The notes under the pieces were generated by a model that was not told the DNA's origin, made no database searches, and worked only from the letters and a program-made list of their open reading frames with translations. A DNA stretch of 64,000 nt from Orientallactaga sibirica (taxonomy: Eukaryota > Chordata > Mammalia > Rodentia > Dipodidae): assembly GCA_036365145.1 (NCBI GenBank), contig JAEOAD010002712.1:4421001-4485000 (forward strand), in the 5' to 3' direction. How positions within the stretch are numbered: the stretch's first letter is position 1; the number at the start of each line of letters is the position of its first letter. Positions 35,703 to 48,282 of the stretch are shown here, one piece after another. The translations under genes and the position numbers were made by a program.

Positions 35703-35732
35703 ATATCTAAAAAAAAAAAAAAAAAAAAAAAC

Positions 35733-36756
35733 CAGGAATGGACTGTTACCAGGATGACCCTCAATGCCAGCTGCTACAGAGCAGGAGGAGGGCACTACAG
35801 AAGGAGGCCAAGGTGACACACTGGCTGGGGAAGCTGAAAGCAGCAGGACACTGAGGCTATCCCAACACAAGCCAAGAAGAAGAACAGAACATGTGTGAGG
35901 GCTGCTGTCGGTGTTGACTCAACATTTACATGTCTAGTTCTATAGGGCAAGGATGCAGTTCACCTGCCAGCCGCGATGAAGCCTGTCCTCCCTCTCCTCC
36001 CCCTCCCCCACCTCCTCCTCCTCTGCAGGAATCTCAGCTTTAACCCCACTTCTGCCTTCTTCCCTTCCACTCTCTTCCCTCCATTCTCAAGACCTTAGCT
36101 CTCCAGTGTCAGAAAACATCTACCTATGACAGTGCCACCTTTGGCAAAACCATCACATTTTACAGAAATAACTTAGATGGCATTTAAATAAAGTTGTACC
36201 AGAAATGAGTAATATCAAAATAATGACCTGTCATCAGATTGGATCATAAATGGATATGTTCCACGTGGTAAGCCCATCAGTCAGGATTTTTACCTAACTG
36301 AATTTCCTATAAACCACTGGCAGAGCGTTGTGTCTGTTGCTCGCCTTTTACTGTGGAGACTTCCTTTTTCTTTTAAGCCAAATTTGAGAATGGGGCTCCT
36401 CTGGACACCATATTGGCTTCTTTGCTAAGTCTGTGAATAGCTTACCTCTTACTCATTTCATTCATTTATTCATTCATTCATTCATTATTCATTCATTCAT
36501 TCATTATTCATTCATTCCTTCAGCGAATAAAAAAAAATCACCAAATACCTACTGGTGTGAGGCATTGTTTTGGCTCTTGTCAATGAAACCAGATAAACAT
36601 GTGCGCTGTCCTGGAGCCCTGTCCCATCCAGGAAAGGCAGGCAATGAATAGTGTGTGTAAGAAGGAATTAGAGCACATGGTATGTTGGGGGGATGTGGGT
36701 GCTACAGCAATAACAACATTGAGGAGGTGACGGGGATGAGGTGATTGGACAGTAAA
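35733..36756. other. Intronic DNA with a (TTCA)n microsatellite
   Basis: A CT-rich stretch lies at 35985-36070. ATTC/TTCA tetranucleotides run from about 36458 to 36519. The remainder is unique. Confidence 0.6.
36458..36519 (+). repeat. (ATTC)n microsatellite
   Basis: About 15 ATTC units with occasional one-base interruptions. Confidence 0.95.
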
Positions 36757-36761
36757 AAACA

Positions 36762-36930
36762 TTTTTTTTGTTTTTGTTTTTTTTTTGTTTTTTTGAGTTA
36801 GGGTCTCACTCTATCTCAGGCTGACCTGGAATTCACTAAGTAGTCTCAGGGTGGTGTCAAATTCACAGTGATCCTCCTACCTCTGCCTCCCGAGTGCTGG
36901 GATTAAAGGCATGAGCCACCACAGCCAGCT
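36762..36930 (-). mobile_element. B1-type SINE
   Basis: Minus-strand B1 with T-rich tail on the left and 'ccaccacagccagct' at its head; target-site duplication gtaaaaaacatttt on both sides. Confidence 0.95.
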
Positions 36931-36944
36931 GTAAAAAACATTTT

Positions 36945-38616
36945 AATTGCATACATATGCACAAGAATCACACAAAAATATGAGACTCAATGAAGAAACA
37001 GGTGACTGCGACTTATCTATCATCCTGAGCTCCAGAAAGAACCAGTGGTTCAGGGTTGGGGGAGGCAAGTCCCAGGAGGGAAAGAAATGCATGGAGAATG
37101 CAGGCGCTCGGTATGAAGACAAGCGTCTCCCAGGTGGCAAATGTTCTCCAGTAGCTCTTCCTAGTTCTCTGCTGATGAGTTCCTCTATAAAAGAGGAAAT
37201 TCACATTTTATTTTAATTAGTTGAGAAGTGGTTTCTCTGTGTTGGTTGGGTTTCAATTTCTTTGGGCTCAAAATTATCAATATGCCAAGTGACATGTTCC
37301 AAACCCCTTCTCCAGTATCGCTAGATCACCCTCCTTCTCCATCCCCAGGCTGGAGACTTCATTGTACCCGCCCCACAGGCTCCAGAGGCAGCCTCAGGAC
37401 CACAGAACCATCACAAGTCCAGATTTCCTTCAGCAAGCACCTGGACAGGATTCAACACGTGGAGGAGGGGATGCTAGCCCGTCTGTTGCCAAGCCAAGCA
37501 GAAAAGAAACTAGAGGCTCAATCCTAACTATAGGGATGCCTGAGATGTGCGCTAGACCCTTGAAAAGCCCCTGCTTTCCAAGTGTACAAACTACTGAAAA
37601 GACAGGAATGAGTTTTAAATACGAGGGCATGACCCCAGCACTTTCATGATGTATAGGGAACACTTCCCTCTCTCTATGAAGTTCTGTTCATGGACTCTGC
37701 CTGTCCACTCAGATGGACACATGTTTGGTCAATCGTGTAGATGAGGGCCCAGAATTTCAGATGGTCAGGTACTCGAGACAAGCACCCTGCCTCTGGACAG
37801 AGGCTCTAATTATTAATAATGGCTCTAATTAATTATTAATAATGCGAATAGCACTTTCAGCATCTTCAGAACAACCCTTCAAAATGAGGGAGGATTGGGT
37901 GCTGATTGGAGTGTCTTCATTGAGTAAGCAGTAGCCTAACATACTCAGGAAGAAGTCAGATCCATGCCATTAAGAGCCTGATGGAAAACTCATTTCCTGT
38001 ACGTGAGAGTGCGTGGTGTCGGGTCCCTCCATTTTATCTGGTGAAAGTATTAATTACAGCCCAGTTTATTCATCTATCATTACGGATAATTTAGAGAGCT
38101 AAGAAAGTATTGATGAAGAAAAGTCATGAAATCTACCCATCCTGTTTGATACAAGCACAGACTCCTGAGGGTTGATGGGAAAGGACAAGTGATGTGAAAA
38201 TACTGAATCACCCACTTAAAATGCTCCCTCAGTTTTCAGCATTACAGGATGATAAAGCTAAAATGTCTGAAAGATCCTAATTCTAGCCCTTCCTTAAGCA
38301 TTGGAGGAAACTGAGGCCCAACCGGATCACACACCAAATGCCCTCTGGGAGCATCAGAACCTGGGCTGCTGGTGGAAGAGGCCCACATTCAGCTCTCCTA
38401 AAGCACCAAGGATGAGGCCGTTACTAAGCAACTGTGAAGACCTGGACTGGGCCATAGCTCTGACCAGGGAGCCTGAGCCACAGAGGGAAGGCTTTGCCTC
38501 CCAGTGGGGGTTGTGCACACTAGGGAAGGAGCGCCAGTGTCACAATCAGATGCACAAGGATGTCTCAGGCTCACTCCCACTTCTGCAAGGAAGTCTGCCA
38601 TCTTCCTGCTTTTTCT
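36945..38616. other. Intronic DNA, unique, with candidate conserved AT-rich segment
   Basis: 1.7 kb without recognised repeats. 37990-38130 holds homeodomain-type words (attaattacagcc, ggataattt) and is a candidate conserved non-coding element. ORFs up to 99 codons show no domain. Confidence 0.45.
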
Positions 38617-38906
38617 TTTTTTTATTATTTTTAAATTATTTTTTATTATTTTTTTGGAGAGAGACACAGAGAGAAACAGGGAGGGGGCGGAGAGGAAGAG
38701 AGAGATGGGCGCGCCACCAGTATCTCAGCTGCTGTGAACGAAAGCCAGATGTGTGCGCCCCCTTGTGGTCAAGTTTGGCACTGCGCCCTTGCGTCACTTT
38801 GCATCTGGCTAAATGTGGGACCTGGAGATTGGAACCGCTGGAGATTGGAACCAGTGTTCTTAGGCTTAGGAGGCAGGCGCCTTAACCCCTAAGCCATCTC
38901 TCCAGC
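38617..38906 (-). mobile_element. tRNA-derived SINE, long form
   Basis: Minus-strand copy of the same long form as 33143-33440, with the duplicated 'ggagattggaacc' B-box region; flanked by atcttcctgctttttct on both sides. Confidence 0.95.
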
Positions 38907-38924
38907 CTGATCTTCCTGCTTTTT

Positions 38925-39867
38925 CTGTTGCAGCAATGTTGTCACGTCTCTCCTTAGCCACTCAACCTGGGCCATGGTCCTCAGGTTCACATTTGGGTTG
39001 ACGGAGGTGCAGAGGGTCCTGACACTCCTGAGCACACCTCAACTTACTGGCACTCTGCATGTAGCCTGGACCCCAGGCATATTCTTAGAAACTTCTGGAA
39101 CCAGAAAGGTAATAAGGGTGACTAGCTGCTCGAGGTTTGTAACCGTGAAGGTCCTGCTCAGATAACACATGCACACGTCCAAGGATGCAAGGCTGGGCAG
39201 ACGAGCTCCCTGGCCCAGAGGGGGAATCACTGAAGTACCAGAAGCTTAGGAACAGTAGTGAATGACAAGCCAGTGGGAAAACGGGAAGTGGTGTACCACA
39301 TGGATAACACACCATGAGGCATGGGAGGGAGGCTCCTGTCCACAACAGAGCACCGAGTGCCGAAAGCAGGGGCTAAGGTTGGAAAATCATTTCCACCATC
39401 AGAGTAAAGACCAGCTCAGCCAAGATATCACCTACAGCACCAACTATGGGGGGGGGGGTAAACACACACCGAGATATCTGCATGTCTCCTGGGAATTGCT
39501 CGTTAGTTGCAAGGCAGAAAGAATAACAGTAAGTGCTGAAGGGAGGACTCAGCAGCGGCCCTCCAGGACAGTGGAAGGTAGCACAGGAATGAGAACGGCT
39601 GGATGTGGGGTGCCTCAAGTGTAATGCCCTAGCACAGATTTCTCAGGGTGCATTCCTGTCCAGACGCATGATCTAAATCTAATGCCCAAATGGTGAGTGT
39701 TCCTTTAAGGAAGGGAGAGCTAAACTCTTCAGTGTCACTGGAGACAAAGAAAGGGCAAGCGAGCCTTCCAGGTTAATAGACCCCAGAATTGCAGTTCAGT
39801 TCAGTGCTTGGCACTATTCTTCTTCCCCACTGGGAGACGTCAGGCCTGGGGCAACTCGTACTTCACG
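38925..39867. other. Intronic DNA, nothing recognised
   Basis: Includes a G9-type run at about 39449-39458; otherwise unique sequence. Confidence 0.5.
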
Positions 39868-41656
39868 CTGCTTGTGTGAAGATCTGCATGTGAGAGCCAG
39901 GACGCTTTAGAACTCACGTGCCTACAAGACCTTCCTCACGCTGCTTGTGTGAAGATCTGCATGTGAGAGCCAGGACGCTTTAGAACTCACGTGCCTACAA
40001 GACCTTCCTCACACTGCTTGTGTGAAGATCTGCATGCGAGAGCCAGCACGCTTTACAACTCACGTGCCTACAATTCCTTCCTCACGCTGCTTGTGTGAAG
40101 ATCTGCATGTGAGAGCCAGAGCTTTAGAACTCACATGCCTACAAGACCTTCCTCACGCTGCTTGTGTGAAGATCTCTTTAGAACTCACATGCCTACAAGA
40201 CCTTCCTCACGCTGCTTGTGTGAAGAAGAACTCACATGCCTACAAGACCTTCCTCACGCTGCTTGTGTGAAGATCTGCATGTGAGAGCCAGCACGCTTTA
40301 CAACTCACGTGCCTACAATTCCTTCCTCACGCTGCTTGTGTGAAGATCTGCATGTGAGAGCCAGGACGCTTTAGAACTCACATGCCTACAAGACCTTCCT
40401 CACGCTGCTTGTGTGAAGATCTGCAAGTGAGAGCCAGCACGCTTTAGAACTCACATGCCTACAAGACCTTCCTCACTCTGCTTGTGTGAAGATCTGCATG
40501 TGAGAGCCATTTATTTACAACTCACATGCCTACAAGACCTTCCTCACTCTGCTTGTGTGAAGATCTGCATGTGAGAGCCAGCACGCTTTAAACTCACATG
40601 CCTACAAGACCTTCCTCACGCTGCTTGTGTGAAGATCTGCATGTGAGAGCCAGGACGCTTTAAACTCACATGCCTACAAGACCTTCCTCACGCTGCTTGT
40701 GTGAAGATCTGCATGTGAGAGCCAGCACGCTTTAAACTCACATGCCTACAAGACCTTCCTCACGCTGCTTGTGTGAAGATCTGCATGTGAGAGGTTTAGA
40801 ACTCACGTGCCTACAAGACCTTCCTCACGCTGCTTGTGTGAAGATCTGCATGTGAGAGCCAGCACACTTTAAACTCACATGCCTACAAGACCTTCCTCAC
40901 GCTGCTTGTGTGAAGATCTGCATGTGAGAGCCAGGGCGCTTTAGAACTCACGTGCCTACAAGACCTTCCTCATGAAGATCTGCTGAGAGCCAGCCCTTTA
41001 GAACTCACATTTACAAGACCTTCCTCACTCTGCTTGTGTGAAGATCTGCATGTGAGAGCCAGCACGCTTTAAACTCACATGCCTACAAGACCTTCCTCAC
41101 GCTGCTTGTGTGAAGATCTGCATGTGAGAGCCATGAACTCACGTGCCTACAAGACCTTCCTCACGCTGCTTGTGTGAAGATCTGCATGTGAGAGCCAGCA
41201 CGCTTTAGAACTCACGTGCCTACAAGACCTTCCTCACGCTGCTTGTGTGAAGATCTGCATGTGAGAGCCAGCACGCTTTAGAACTCACGTGCCTACAAGA
41301 CCTTCCTCACGCTGCTTGTGTGAAGATCTGCATGTGAGAGCCAGCACGCTTTAGAACTCACGTGCCACAAGACCTTCTCACGCTTGGTGAAGATCTGAGC
41401 CAGCACGCTTTAGAACTCACAGGCCTACAAGACCTTCCTCACTCTGCTTGTGTGAAGATCTGATGAGCCAGCATTAGAACTCACAGCCACAATTCCTTCC
41501 TCACGCTGCTTGTGTGAAGATCTGCATGTGAGAGCCAGCACGCTTTAGAACTCACATGCCTACAAGACCTTCCTCACGCTGCTTGTGTGAAGATCTGCAT
41601 GTGAGAGCCAGCACGCTTTAGAACTCACAGGCCTACAAGACCTTCCTCACGCTGCA
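39868..41656 (+). repeat. Minisatellite, 73-bp unit, about 24-25 copies
   Basis: The unit reads ttcctcacgctgcttgtgtg, aagatctgcatgtgagagcc, agcacgctttagaactcac, gtgcctacaagacc. Most copies are 72-73 bp; several are internally shortened (for example near 40170, 40975, 41380 and 41460). Each full unit has an AGATCT palindrome and a CACGTG or CACATG E-box-like word. Confidence 0.97.
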
Positions 41657-41717
41657 AAACAGGCAAAACCAGCCCTCTCCTCATGAGCTTGCCAAATCTG
41701 CCAGGAATACTTCTGTT

Positions 41718-41941
41718 TCCTTTTTAAAAATATATATATATATTATTTATTATTTATTTATTTGAGTGAGAGAAAGAGAGAGAGAGAGAGAATGGGCATG
41801 CCAGGGCCTCCAGCCACTGCAAATGAACTCCAGATGCACACACTCCTTGTGCATCTGGTTTATGTGGGTCCTGGAGAGTCGAACCAGGATCCTTTGGCTT
41901 TGCAGGCAAACGCCTTAACCACTAAGCCATCTCTCCAGCCC
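41718..41941 (-). mobile_element. tRNA-derived SINE
   Basis: Reverse copy ending 'cactaagccatctctccagc', with the GA-rich and AT-rich tail on the left. Confidence 0.93.
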
Positions 41942-42120
41942 CTACTTTGTTTCTTAACCATGTGGGGGGGGCGGTTCCCCTGAACTCTGAATGCCCACAT
42001 TCTAAACATAGCTTCTGCTCTACAGCACAATGTGGGCTCACCCTTACATTACAGGAAGATTCACAACACTCCATCTTGGTGGCTGAGGCTTGACTCCCCT
42101 TCCCAGATGGATTTTCACAG

Positions 42121-42722
42121 CCACAGTACACTAGATCACGGTGCACTAGATCACAGCACACTAGATCACAGTGCACTGGATCATGGTGCACTGGGTCACA
42201 GCACACTAGATCACGGTATACTAGATCATGGTACACTAGATCATGGCACACTAGATCACAGTGCATGAGATCACAGTACACTAGATCACGGTGCACTAGA
42301 TCATGGCACACTAGATCACAGTGCATGAGATCACAGTACACTAGATCACGGTGCACTAGATCACGGTACACTAGATTACAGTACATTAGAACACGGTACA
42401 CTAGATCACGGTGCACTAGATCACAGTACATTAGATCACGGTGCACTAGATCACAGCACACTAGATCACAGTACATTAGATCACAGCACACTAGATCACA
42501 GTGCACTAGATCACGGCACACTAGATCACAGTGCACTAGATCACGGCACACTAGATCACAGTACATTAGATCACGGTGCACTAGATCACGGTGCACTAGA
42601 TCATGGTACACTAGATCACAGTGCACTGGATCACGGTACACTGGATCACAGTACACTAGATCACAGTGCACTAGATCATGTTACACTAGATCACAGTGCA
42701 CTAGATCACAGTACACTAGACG
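42121..42722 (+). repeat. Minisatellite, 15-bp unit, about 40 copies
   Basis: The unit is ctagatcacggtaca with ca-cg-gt, ca-ca-gt and ca-tg-gt variants. An identical 60-bp (four-unit) block occurs twice at about 42241-42360. Because 15 is a multiple of three, two plus frames and one minus frame stay open, giving a 249-codon minus ORF of VHCDL-type repeats. Confidence 0.97.
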
Positions 42723-45700
42723 CAATGCATACTACGCAGCATGAGTCTCTGCCTTTACTGAGCTGGCGACAGCCAACTTTAACACGAAGCCCTACCCCTT
42801 TAAAAATTAAAAACACACCAGACAATGGCCTTCTTCTGCATCATACTATACACATTATTTATCTAGACTGCAATTATCAAGCGCAATTAGAATGCCATCT
42901 GTTTTCCACAACTCCTGCCTTACCCCATAGATCCACACATGGCCGAAGCAGGAAAGAAACACTGGGCACAGAGCAGAGCGCCCACAGCCTGCTCCAGAGT
43001 GTCACTTCATGGATGAGACTGTCACAGCCTGGCCACTGCCCTCTCACAGACAGGGAATGGCAGTGCTGGGACGCGTCCCCTCCACTCTCCTGGATGAATG
43101 CAGACTGTCACCACACTGCTGCAGCTGGCAGTCTAGCCCTGCAGCTTATCTCGTGAGTCACCAACAAGGCTGGATACATGCGTGTAATTTCCCAAAGCTT
43201 TCTTGTCACAGTAGATACAGGGCTGTGGATTCTGTGCCCTAACTGTACACAGATTATCAGAACACAGGCTTATGCAACCCAAGAGATGTTAGTGTGCATG
43301 AATCACTTTGACTGCTGGTAAATCTAGCGGAAGTGTGCTGGGGCAGCCTAGGTGATGAAACAACCCCTTGCCTGGCTTCAGGATCCCCAGGCACAAAAGA
43401 GGCTGCATCCATACCACCCAGCATCTCAGGAACACCACCTCTGGCTCTGAATGCCACAGAAGCTCAGATCTGCTTGAGTGCATGCGGAAATGAGAAGGGG
43501 GTGATGGAAAGTTTCTGTCGTGAGCATATTACACCTTTTAAGCAGTGAGAAATTCATTTAATAAATCGACTGAAGCCTGAAATCTAATTAAATCTAAAAG
43601 AAGCATCAATCTGAAATGCTAATGAGTTCACGCTCAGACTGTGTGTGTAGAGCGGGGCGCTCTCCCCTTCAATGATGCCTCGCCTACAGGGTTTTCTGTA
43701 TTCATCAGAGCAGCATGGCAACATGCTGGAAATGATCTCCGCCCTTTCCTGCAGATACGAGCATCCCCATGTGGGCAGTCTGCCTCAACACCTTCGCCTA
43801 CCCAGGAAAGGGTGCTGGGAGGACAGCCAGCATCTCAAATACCGGGACCCTGGTTGTCAAAGGAAAGAGGAAACTCAGAATGGGACTACATGTACTTTTG
43901 ATTCAGAAAAACCACATAATCAGTACCTTCTGCTCAGTCACAGCCCCTGTGTTTGAGGTAATTTGGATGTGCATGACTAACGATGCAGAATGCCAAGTGG
44001 CTTTCTGGAAACAAACACTTCAACTAGCTCAATTTAAGCTGGTTAGCCATGGGCAGCACCAGCTGCTGCAGCCCCATAGTTTAACCCTCACCTGCCCCCT
44101 ATGGTCACTCCCCATTATTCTAGGACACTGCATTTGTGAATTTACCTGCTTACTAAATTCTATGTATAACTCCCAATCAATGATTTTGCAGTTATCCACA
44201 TACAAATTCAGGGCAGCAAACTGAGTCAACTGCATGCTGGCTGTGTTAAAGCATTCTGCCTGCTGGCTTCAGCTCTCTACTGTGTCCCTCTTTCCAGCTA
44301 CATATGTCACATTTTTTAGTGAGTTTTGGAGGGCGATTTCTCTCTCCTCTGAGCACAATTCTGAAGTGTTGTGTAGTGTTCCTAAGTGTGGAAAGCCGTG
44401 GTATGTCTCATAGAGGGAAACAAACTGTTATATATGCTTCATTCAGGCCTGAGTTACAGCATCTATGGGCACGGGTTTCATGGTAAGGTACCAACACCAC
44501 ATGTAAGTAAAGTGTCTTGAAGCAGAAAGACATCAGAGTAGTGTACCAGGTGAGCACCCCAGATTTGAAAATCCAGAATCTGAAGCCTTCTGAGAGTTCA
44601 CCTCAAAAACTGTAGGATATTTCAGATTGATTCCATCTTTTCACATGAGGACTGGCCAGCTGGTAAAGTCCTTACAAACAGTCCAGACTCCAAGGTCTGA
44701 AATAGTTTTGGTCCCCAGAATTTGAGACAAAGGACACCCAACCTATTATTTTTAACCAGTTGCAAAAATGACTGTGAGCATTGCAGGAACCCAGTCCCGT
44801 GTGTCCTACAGGAACAGAGGTTCAAGACTCGCTGGTTCCGTGGTTGCAGACACGGCCTGCAGATGCTCTGACCCTTGCCCTTCATGCTTCCCGCCCTCCC
44901 TTGGCTCGCTCTTTTTCTTCCACGCCATTGCAGGTACATACTTGTTCACACCTTACTATTGTCCAGCAACCCGAGAGTGAACAAAGAGTGCCTGTCCGTT
45001 TGTTTTCACTGATGCCCCCTTTAGTGCCCGGCACAATTGCTGAGTCACTAGGTGAACAAGCGGATAGACGGAGTCCCAGCTTGCCCCGCAGCAGTTGTCT
45101 GGACAAGGGCTTCTCTAGATGATGTCACCCAGGAGTGTGGCCAGGAAAACTATGGAACAAGCTGCGGCTGCCTGATGAGAAGCCATTGTAGAAACATTCC
45201 CGAGTCAGATAGATACGGAGGATGGAGTGGACAGTGTTTGCCTGAGAACCCTGGATGCTATCACCAAGGTACTAGAAGCAGACTGAACCCCTAGGAAGGT
45301 GCAAAACATGAGAGGTCACCAAGTCCAGTGTGCACTAAACAGAGAGAAGTCAGGGTGGAGAGAGCCATGATGCTCCCTCTGGCCCTTGAAGAACACGGTC
45401 CTTGATGCTGTGATCAGGTGAGAGCAGCTTTACCCCCAGTCCGTGGCTGCATGCTGGGGTGGACCCTAGTGACGCCAGACCAGTGGCTCAGCTTGGACTC
45501 CGTAGCTTGACTCCTGTTCATAGTCAGCAAGACACAGGCTAGGTTTTTCCAGTTCTCAGCCACTCCAGCCACTTGCTGGACACAGTCTTGGGGTCCATAG
45601 GCCTGGAAAGTGACAATCCTTCATTCTTCCCCAAATGAATTTCTACCAAGCTACGTGGCTTTCATTTTAAATGCCAGCTCCGTCCCAGAGCCCCTCACCT

Positions 45701-46315
45701 GCATGATTCAGCAGCAAGCACAATGGGAGCCTCATTTAATTAGTTGAGAAAATCCTTTCCCCAGCAAACAGACATCATTATTCCATGATGAGAAGCCACA
45801 GCTCATGGAAGTTGGCGGTTGGCACAAGCAAGGTCTATATCTAGTCAGAGGACAACGTTGACCCAGTACTGTGGGGCTGCACAGGTCACCTGTCCTCACA
45901 TCTACAAGATTCTCTACCTTTCTTCAATGTTTTCAATTAAATTGACATGATATGGCTCTGCTTTTCCAACAACTTTATGTCAACATTGACGTGCTGTTAT
46001 CCAAACAAAGTATTTCATATAATTTTCAGGAATTAGTGTTTTTTATCTCCTCACAGTGTCTATGGACTCAGCAATGTTCACACTGTAAAGACATGATTGT
46101 TTAAAACTTTTGTCAACCTGCTTAATCAGTACCCATAAGCAAAAAAAGCGACATGATGTTAAGAAACGGCAAGGTGTTGGCCCTGCTCTGCAACTGACTT
46201 TTTGGGGTCTCTCTGGCTTTTATTTTCCTCATTAATAAAATTAGGGTAATTAAAAAGGAGAACTGTGACCAGCCATAGAACTGGTCAATGAGACCAGTTA
46301 GATAAAAAAGAAAAT
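42723..46315. other. Intronic DNA, mainly unique (3.6 kb)
   Basis: Longest repeat-poor stretch of the window. Nothing coding was recognised; ORFs up to 151 codons overlap on both strands. AT-rich blocks at 43530-43640 and 45655-45800 look like candidate conserved non-coding sequence. 44560-44640 has 'aaaatccagaatctgaagcc' wording that could be an old DNA-transposon remnant. Confidence 0.5.
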
Positions 46316-46850
46316 TCAATTGCTGCCTACAAGAAACTCACCACATAATCAAACACACACACAAGCTACCAGCTCTGGGAAATTTCCCCCAAAACAGACC
46401 ATATTTTAGGCTTTGATGCCTTAACAAATACCTAAAAAACTAAAAAATGTCCTGTATTTCAACAAATTACATCATAATGAAATTAGAAATTAACAGCAAG
46501 AGAAATTGTACAAACCATTAGAAATTAAATGATAGACTCTGAACTTCTAGTGACTCACTGAATAAATCAGAGAGGAGATGGAAACATCCCTGTGGGGAGC
46601 AGAGTATACCAGACTCTGTACACAGCAAGAGGTTCTGAGCAAAACCTGTGTAGCTATGAGTGCCTAATTCTAGAAGCAGAGATATCTCAAAAAACAATCT
46701 CATTGTGCATTTCAATGTTTTAGAAAATCAAAAACAGGCCACCCCAAAATCAGCAGAAGAATAGAAAAACTGAAGTTGAAATTAGTGAAATAAAGTAAAC
46801 ATGTGAAGTTCAATGAAACAAGCAAGAGGTATTTCAAAAGACAAACATGG

Positions 46851-47205
46851 GGGCAGAAAGACGGCTCAACAGGCGTGCACATCTGTTGCATGAGGACCTG
46901 GTTTGATCCCCAGCTCCCAAGTAAAAACCCAGGCACACCTGTAATTCTAGTTCTGAGAGGGGCAGAGACAAGAGGATTGCTGGTGCTCACGGGTCAGACA
47001 GCAAACCAAACAAACAGAAACTGACGCAAGTTCCAGATTCAGCAAGAGATGCGGCCTCAGTGTAGCATGGAGGAAGATGGAGAAAAGAAGACACTCCATG
47101 ACCTCCTCTGGCCTCTGCATGCACATGCACGGGGTGTGCACATCTGTGCACAAACACACGTGCATTCATCACATGCACACATCATATGTGTTAAGCATTA
47201 AAAAA
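46851..47205 (+). mobile_element. B4-like SINE inside the L1
   Basis: 'gggggcagaaagacggctca', 'ttgatccccagctcccaagt', 'gtaattctagttctgagagg', 'tcctctggcctctgcatgc', CA-rich end. Confidence 0.7.
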
Positions 47206-47916
47206 ACTTAGCCAAAGCTAAAGAACAAGATAGAAAATCCAAATTAATAAAATTAGACACAAATTGAAGAGTATTACAACAGAGTTATTCTGAAACCCAA
47301 AGCATGCTTGGGAATTTTTTTTGAAACTTTACATTCCAATAAATAGAAAAATCTAGAAGAAATTCATAAATTTATAGCCATGAGCAGATCAGAAACAAGT
47401 AGTGTGATTGATTCAGTAATAAAGAGTATCCCAGCAAGGAACAGTCCACACACAGGTGGCTCACTGCTAAATCCTGTGACACCTGTAAAGAACCCACACC
47501 AATGCTTCTTGAACATTCCAAACAATATAAAGGCAAGACGTGTGGCCAAACCTGTGCTACAGAGCCAGTATTTTCCTGATAACAAACTGGATAAGGACAC
47601 AACAAGAAAACTATAGACCAGTTTCCATGATACACATGAATGCAACAATCCCCAAGAAGATCCTGGCAAATCAAATTCAAAAGATCATACACCATGACAA
47701 AGATGGCTTTGATCCAGAGATGCAAGAACAGTGAACATAGGTATACTCACAAATGTGGTACAGCAGAAACAGAATCCAGTGTCAAAGCCACGTGATCATC
47801 TCAATCAATGAAGAAAAGGCCTTTGGCAAAACTCAATATCCCTTCATGATAAAAGCCCCAAAAACAGAAGGATCACACCTCAACACAAAGATGAATGGCA
47901 AAAAAGCAAAAGCATT

Positions 47917-48229
47917 AGGCTGGAGAGATGGCTCAGCAGTTAAGTGTGCTTCCTGCATAAGCATGTGGGCCTGAGGAGGCCTGAGACCAGCTACCCAAGT
48001 TCTACTCTCTAGAACCCATGCATGCCTGTGACTCTAGTCCTGTAGGGGAGCAAAGACCCAAAACAGCAAGCTCTAGGATCTAGTATAATCTTATGCTCTG
48101 GACCAAACAAGAACAGGCAGAAGAGCAATGAGGCAGGACACCATTCTGGCAAGTGCACCCTGCCACAGGAGACTGCAGGCAGGGCCACAGGGGTACATAC
48201 ATGTACATACACCCCCCCATACATCACAT

Positions 48230-48276
<47 letters not shown>

Positions 48277-48282
48277 ATGCAA
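47917..48282 (+). mobile_element. B4-like SINE inside the L1, with (AC)n end
   Basis: 'ggctggagagatggctcagc', 'gactctagtcctgtagggg', and a (AC)n tract at 48231-48274 at its 3' end. Confidence 0.75.
48231..48274 (+). repeat. (CA)n microsatellite
   Basis: About 21 uninterrupted CA units at the end of the B4-like SINE. Confidence 0.97.

Larger units (their letters stand above)
30353..35732 (+). mobile_element. LINE-1 (+), internally deleted and interrupted by five insertions
   Basis: Order: ORF1 remnants (30353 to about 31180), ORF2 endonuclease (31190-32434, split by a B1 fragment and an LTR), a jump to the ORF2 C-terminal region at about 32435, ORF2 end near 33765, and a 3' UTR of about 1.4 kb to an A tail of about 24 (35708-35731). 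The palm of the RT domain is missing. SINEs sit at 33143, 34003 and 35442. Readable pieces include ALKLEINNSNNRKHTYSW and CWPGCGKRGTRTHCL. Confidence 0.92.

Noticed and set aside
38301..38885. 194-codon plus-strand ORF
   Set aside because: Its second half lies in a reversed tRNA-derived SINE; the first half has no recognisable domain.
39868..41656. CRISPR-like array
   Set aside because: Whole units repeat with no unique spacers, the genome is mammalian and no cas genes exist.
41922..42671. 249-codon minus-strand ORF made of VHCDL/VYRDL pentapeptides
   Set aside because: It is the 15-bp minisatellite read in a stop-free frame; no signal of real coding use.
45052..45294. Cysteine-rich 80-codon ORF as a possible secreted peptide or exon
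   Set aside because: No signal peptide, no splice sites at the ends and no family recognised; likely chance in GC-richer intron DNA.
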